Below, in pieces: positions 62,944-64,000 of a stretch of DNA of 64,000 bases. The stretch's first letter is position 1. The number at the start of each line of letters is the position of its first letter. Under the pieces are notes generated by a model. The model worked only from the letters and a program-made list of their open reading frames with translations. It had not been told where the DNA came from and made no database searches. Source of the stretch: Semisulcospira habei (lineage: Eukaryota > Mollusca > Gastropoda > Semisulcospiridae); the NCBI GenBank assembly GCA_036245525.1, contig BTPG01000004.1, positions 160,398,230 to 160,462,229 on the forward strand, read 5' to 3'. Position numbers and translations under genes: made by a program.

Positions 62944-63250
62944 GGGGGGGGGGGGGGGGGGGGGGGGGGAGGAAGAAATCAGTCTGCCGGTCTGTTGCTC
63001 CGTTGCGCAGTGGCTGGTGGTGTTGCCGGGGCGGGGCGGGTGGTGATGGTGGAGGAGGCGGGTGGTGTGGCCGGTGAACCGTTGCTTAGTGCCAGGCTGG
63101 GGGGGGGGGGGGGGGGGGGAGGGGTTTGGAGTGCCAGCCACTCTAAAAGGTGTTGTATGAGTGGTGGCGGGGATGGTGGTGGCTGGAGGAACCGTTACTG
63201 GCTGTAGGGTCTGGGTAGTTGGCGGGGAGGTGGTGGTGGTCAGTGGATTC
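62944..63250. repeat. G-rich low-complexity block
   Basis: Runs of ~26 G (62944-62969) and ~19 G (63101-63119) with GGTGGTGGT-type repeats between. It separates two fragments of the Rex1-like LINE copy. Pro- and Gly-rich frames over it are artefacts. Confidence 0.85.
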
Positions 63251-63255
63251 TAGGC

Positions 63256-63400
63256 TTGTTTGAGAAAACTCCAAAACTCCGATCATTTAATGTAAGCACT
63301 CAGCTTTTACAGATGTTTTACTGCTCCAGTATTGTTAGCGTTCTAACGTTTGGACTGATATGCTTCAGCACAGGGCATCGGCAGCAAGCAGCAACTTGTG
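63256..63400 (+). pseudogene. Rex1-like LINE fragment, continued
   Basis: KLRSFNVSTQLLQMFYCSSI and VSVLTFGLICF match 61250-61345 of the first copy. Confidence 0.8.
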
Positions 63401-63439
63401 CAGCATGCATCAGTCACCCGACACTTGCACAGACAGGAC

Positions 63440-63768
63440 AAATGATAAATAATAATAATAATAATTACGGTATTTATAATGCTCTTATCTTATAATAATT
63501 ATAACTCTAAGTGCGCACTCGCAACTCGCACACGCATGCGCACGCTTTAGACAATGACTCACGTAACACAAATAGTGAAGATACCTTACGATGGTCAGCT
63601 TGGGGTGGGGAGTGTGGTGATATAGTGCTAGAACTGTTGAAAGAGGTGAGTTTTGAGGGCGGACTGGAAGGAGGAGAGCGAGTGTTTCTGACGGAGAGAG
63701 AGTGGGAGAGTGTTCCAGGTGGATGGACCGTATACTGAGAAGGAGCGGGGGCCGAAACTGCTGAGTTT
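63440..63768 (-). mobile_element. CR1/L2-like LINE 3' end, second copy
   Basis: Minus-strand PKLSSFGPRSFSVYGPSTWN and LRQKHSLSSFQSALKTHLFQ, followed by the same 3' UTR and TTATTATTATTATTTATC-type tail as 59221-59400. Only the last ~330 bp remain, a severe 5' truncation. Confidence 0.9.
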
Positions 63769-63887
63769 GGGTGAAGAATACCATATATGGCAGGTCTTGC
63801 TTGACAACTGACAACAACAAAACTGGCAGAATTTTAGACACAAAGTACACATACGCCTCCCTGGACTTTTCATGATCATAATATATA

Positions 63888-64000
63888 CAGTGGAGTCCAG
63901 TTAACACGAACTCGCTTAACACGAATTTCCGGTTAACACGAACCGCTTTTGCATTCCCGGCTGACGGCCTTCTTATTATGTATTAAAATTTCACTGATAA
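63888..64000 (+). mobile_element. pogo/Tigger-like DNA transposon end, cut by window edge
   Basis: After a TA dinucleotide the sequence starts CAGTGGAGTCCAGTTAACAC and repeats TTAACACGAA three times, the style of pogo/Tigger termini. Followed by GGCTGACGGCCTTCTTATTA, shared with 53650-53700. The other end lies beyond the window. Confidence 0.65.

Overview
This is animal nuclear DNA: one large, transposon-filled intron of a conserved gene. Two short exons, too small to show as open reading frames, encode the second double-stranded-RNA-binding domain of a DHX9/maleless-type RNA helicase on the + strand (3790-3929 and 41085-41131). Their reading phases join exactly across a 37,155-bp intron. The repeat types (GGTCA-rich repeats, tRNA-derived SINEs, RTE-, I-, CR1- and Rex1-like LINEs, TTAA elements) fit a lophotrochozoan, most likely a marine mollusc. 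The species is not determined by anything I can read.

The main content is a Polinton/Maverick at 22223-38389 (16,167 bp). It has ~140-bp terminal inverted repeats, 5'-AG...CT-3' ends and a perfect 6-bp target duplication (CAAGCG). It split a tRNA-derived SINE whose halves still lie on each side. It carries a retroviral-type integrase, protein-primed DNA polymerase B, A32/FtsK-type packaging ATPase, double-jelly-roll major capsid protein, a penton-like minor capsid protein, and nine further ORFs without known function, several of them membrane proteins. Polymerase, integrase and minor capsid frames are open. The major capsid frame is shifted once, and the ATPase is interrupted by a 388-bp SINE flanked by a 12-bp duplication. 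No adenovirus-type protease was found.

Layout. 0-3.7 kb: I-like LINE remnants, a GGTCA repeat and a TTAA element. 3.8 kb: DHX9 exon. 4-13.5 kb: GGTCA repeats interrupted by an RTE-like LINE, TTAA (piggyBac-like) elements and a hAT-like element holding a 49-bp perfect hairpin. 13.6-22 kb: one I-like LINE interrupted by a full-length RTE-like LINE (intact 1004-codon ORF), a TA-flanked element with another LINE end inside it, and a TTAA element. 22.2-38.4 kb: Polinton. 38.4-47 kb: SINE half, LINE remnants, second DHX9 exon, a foldback element and a broken RTE-like LINE. 47-57 kb: sparse DNA, a duplicated exon-like segment, SINEs and microsatellites. 57-64 kb: a Rex1-like LINE split by a CR1/L2-like LINE, then fragments.

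Clade names for LINEs and DNA elements rest on motif recognition only. 'Family A' and 'family B' SINEs and 'repeat G' are labels used here for repeats compared within the window.
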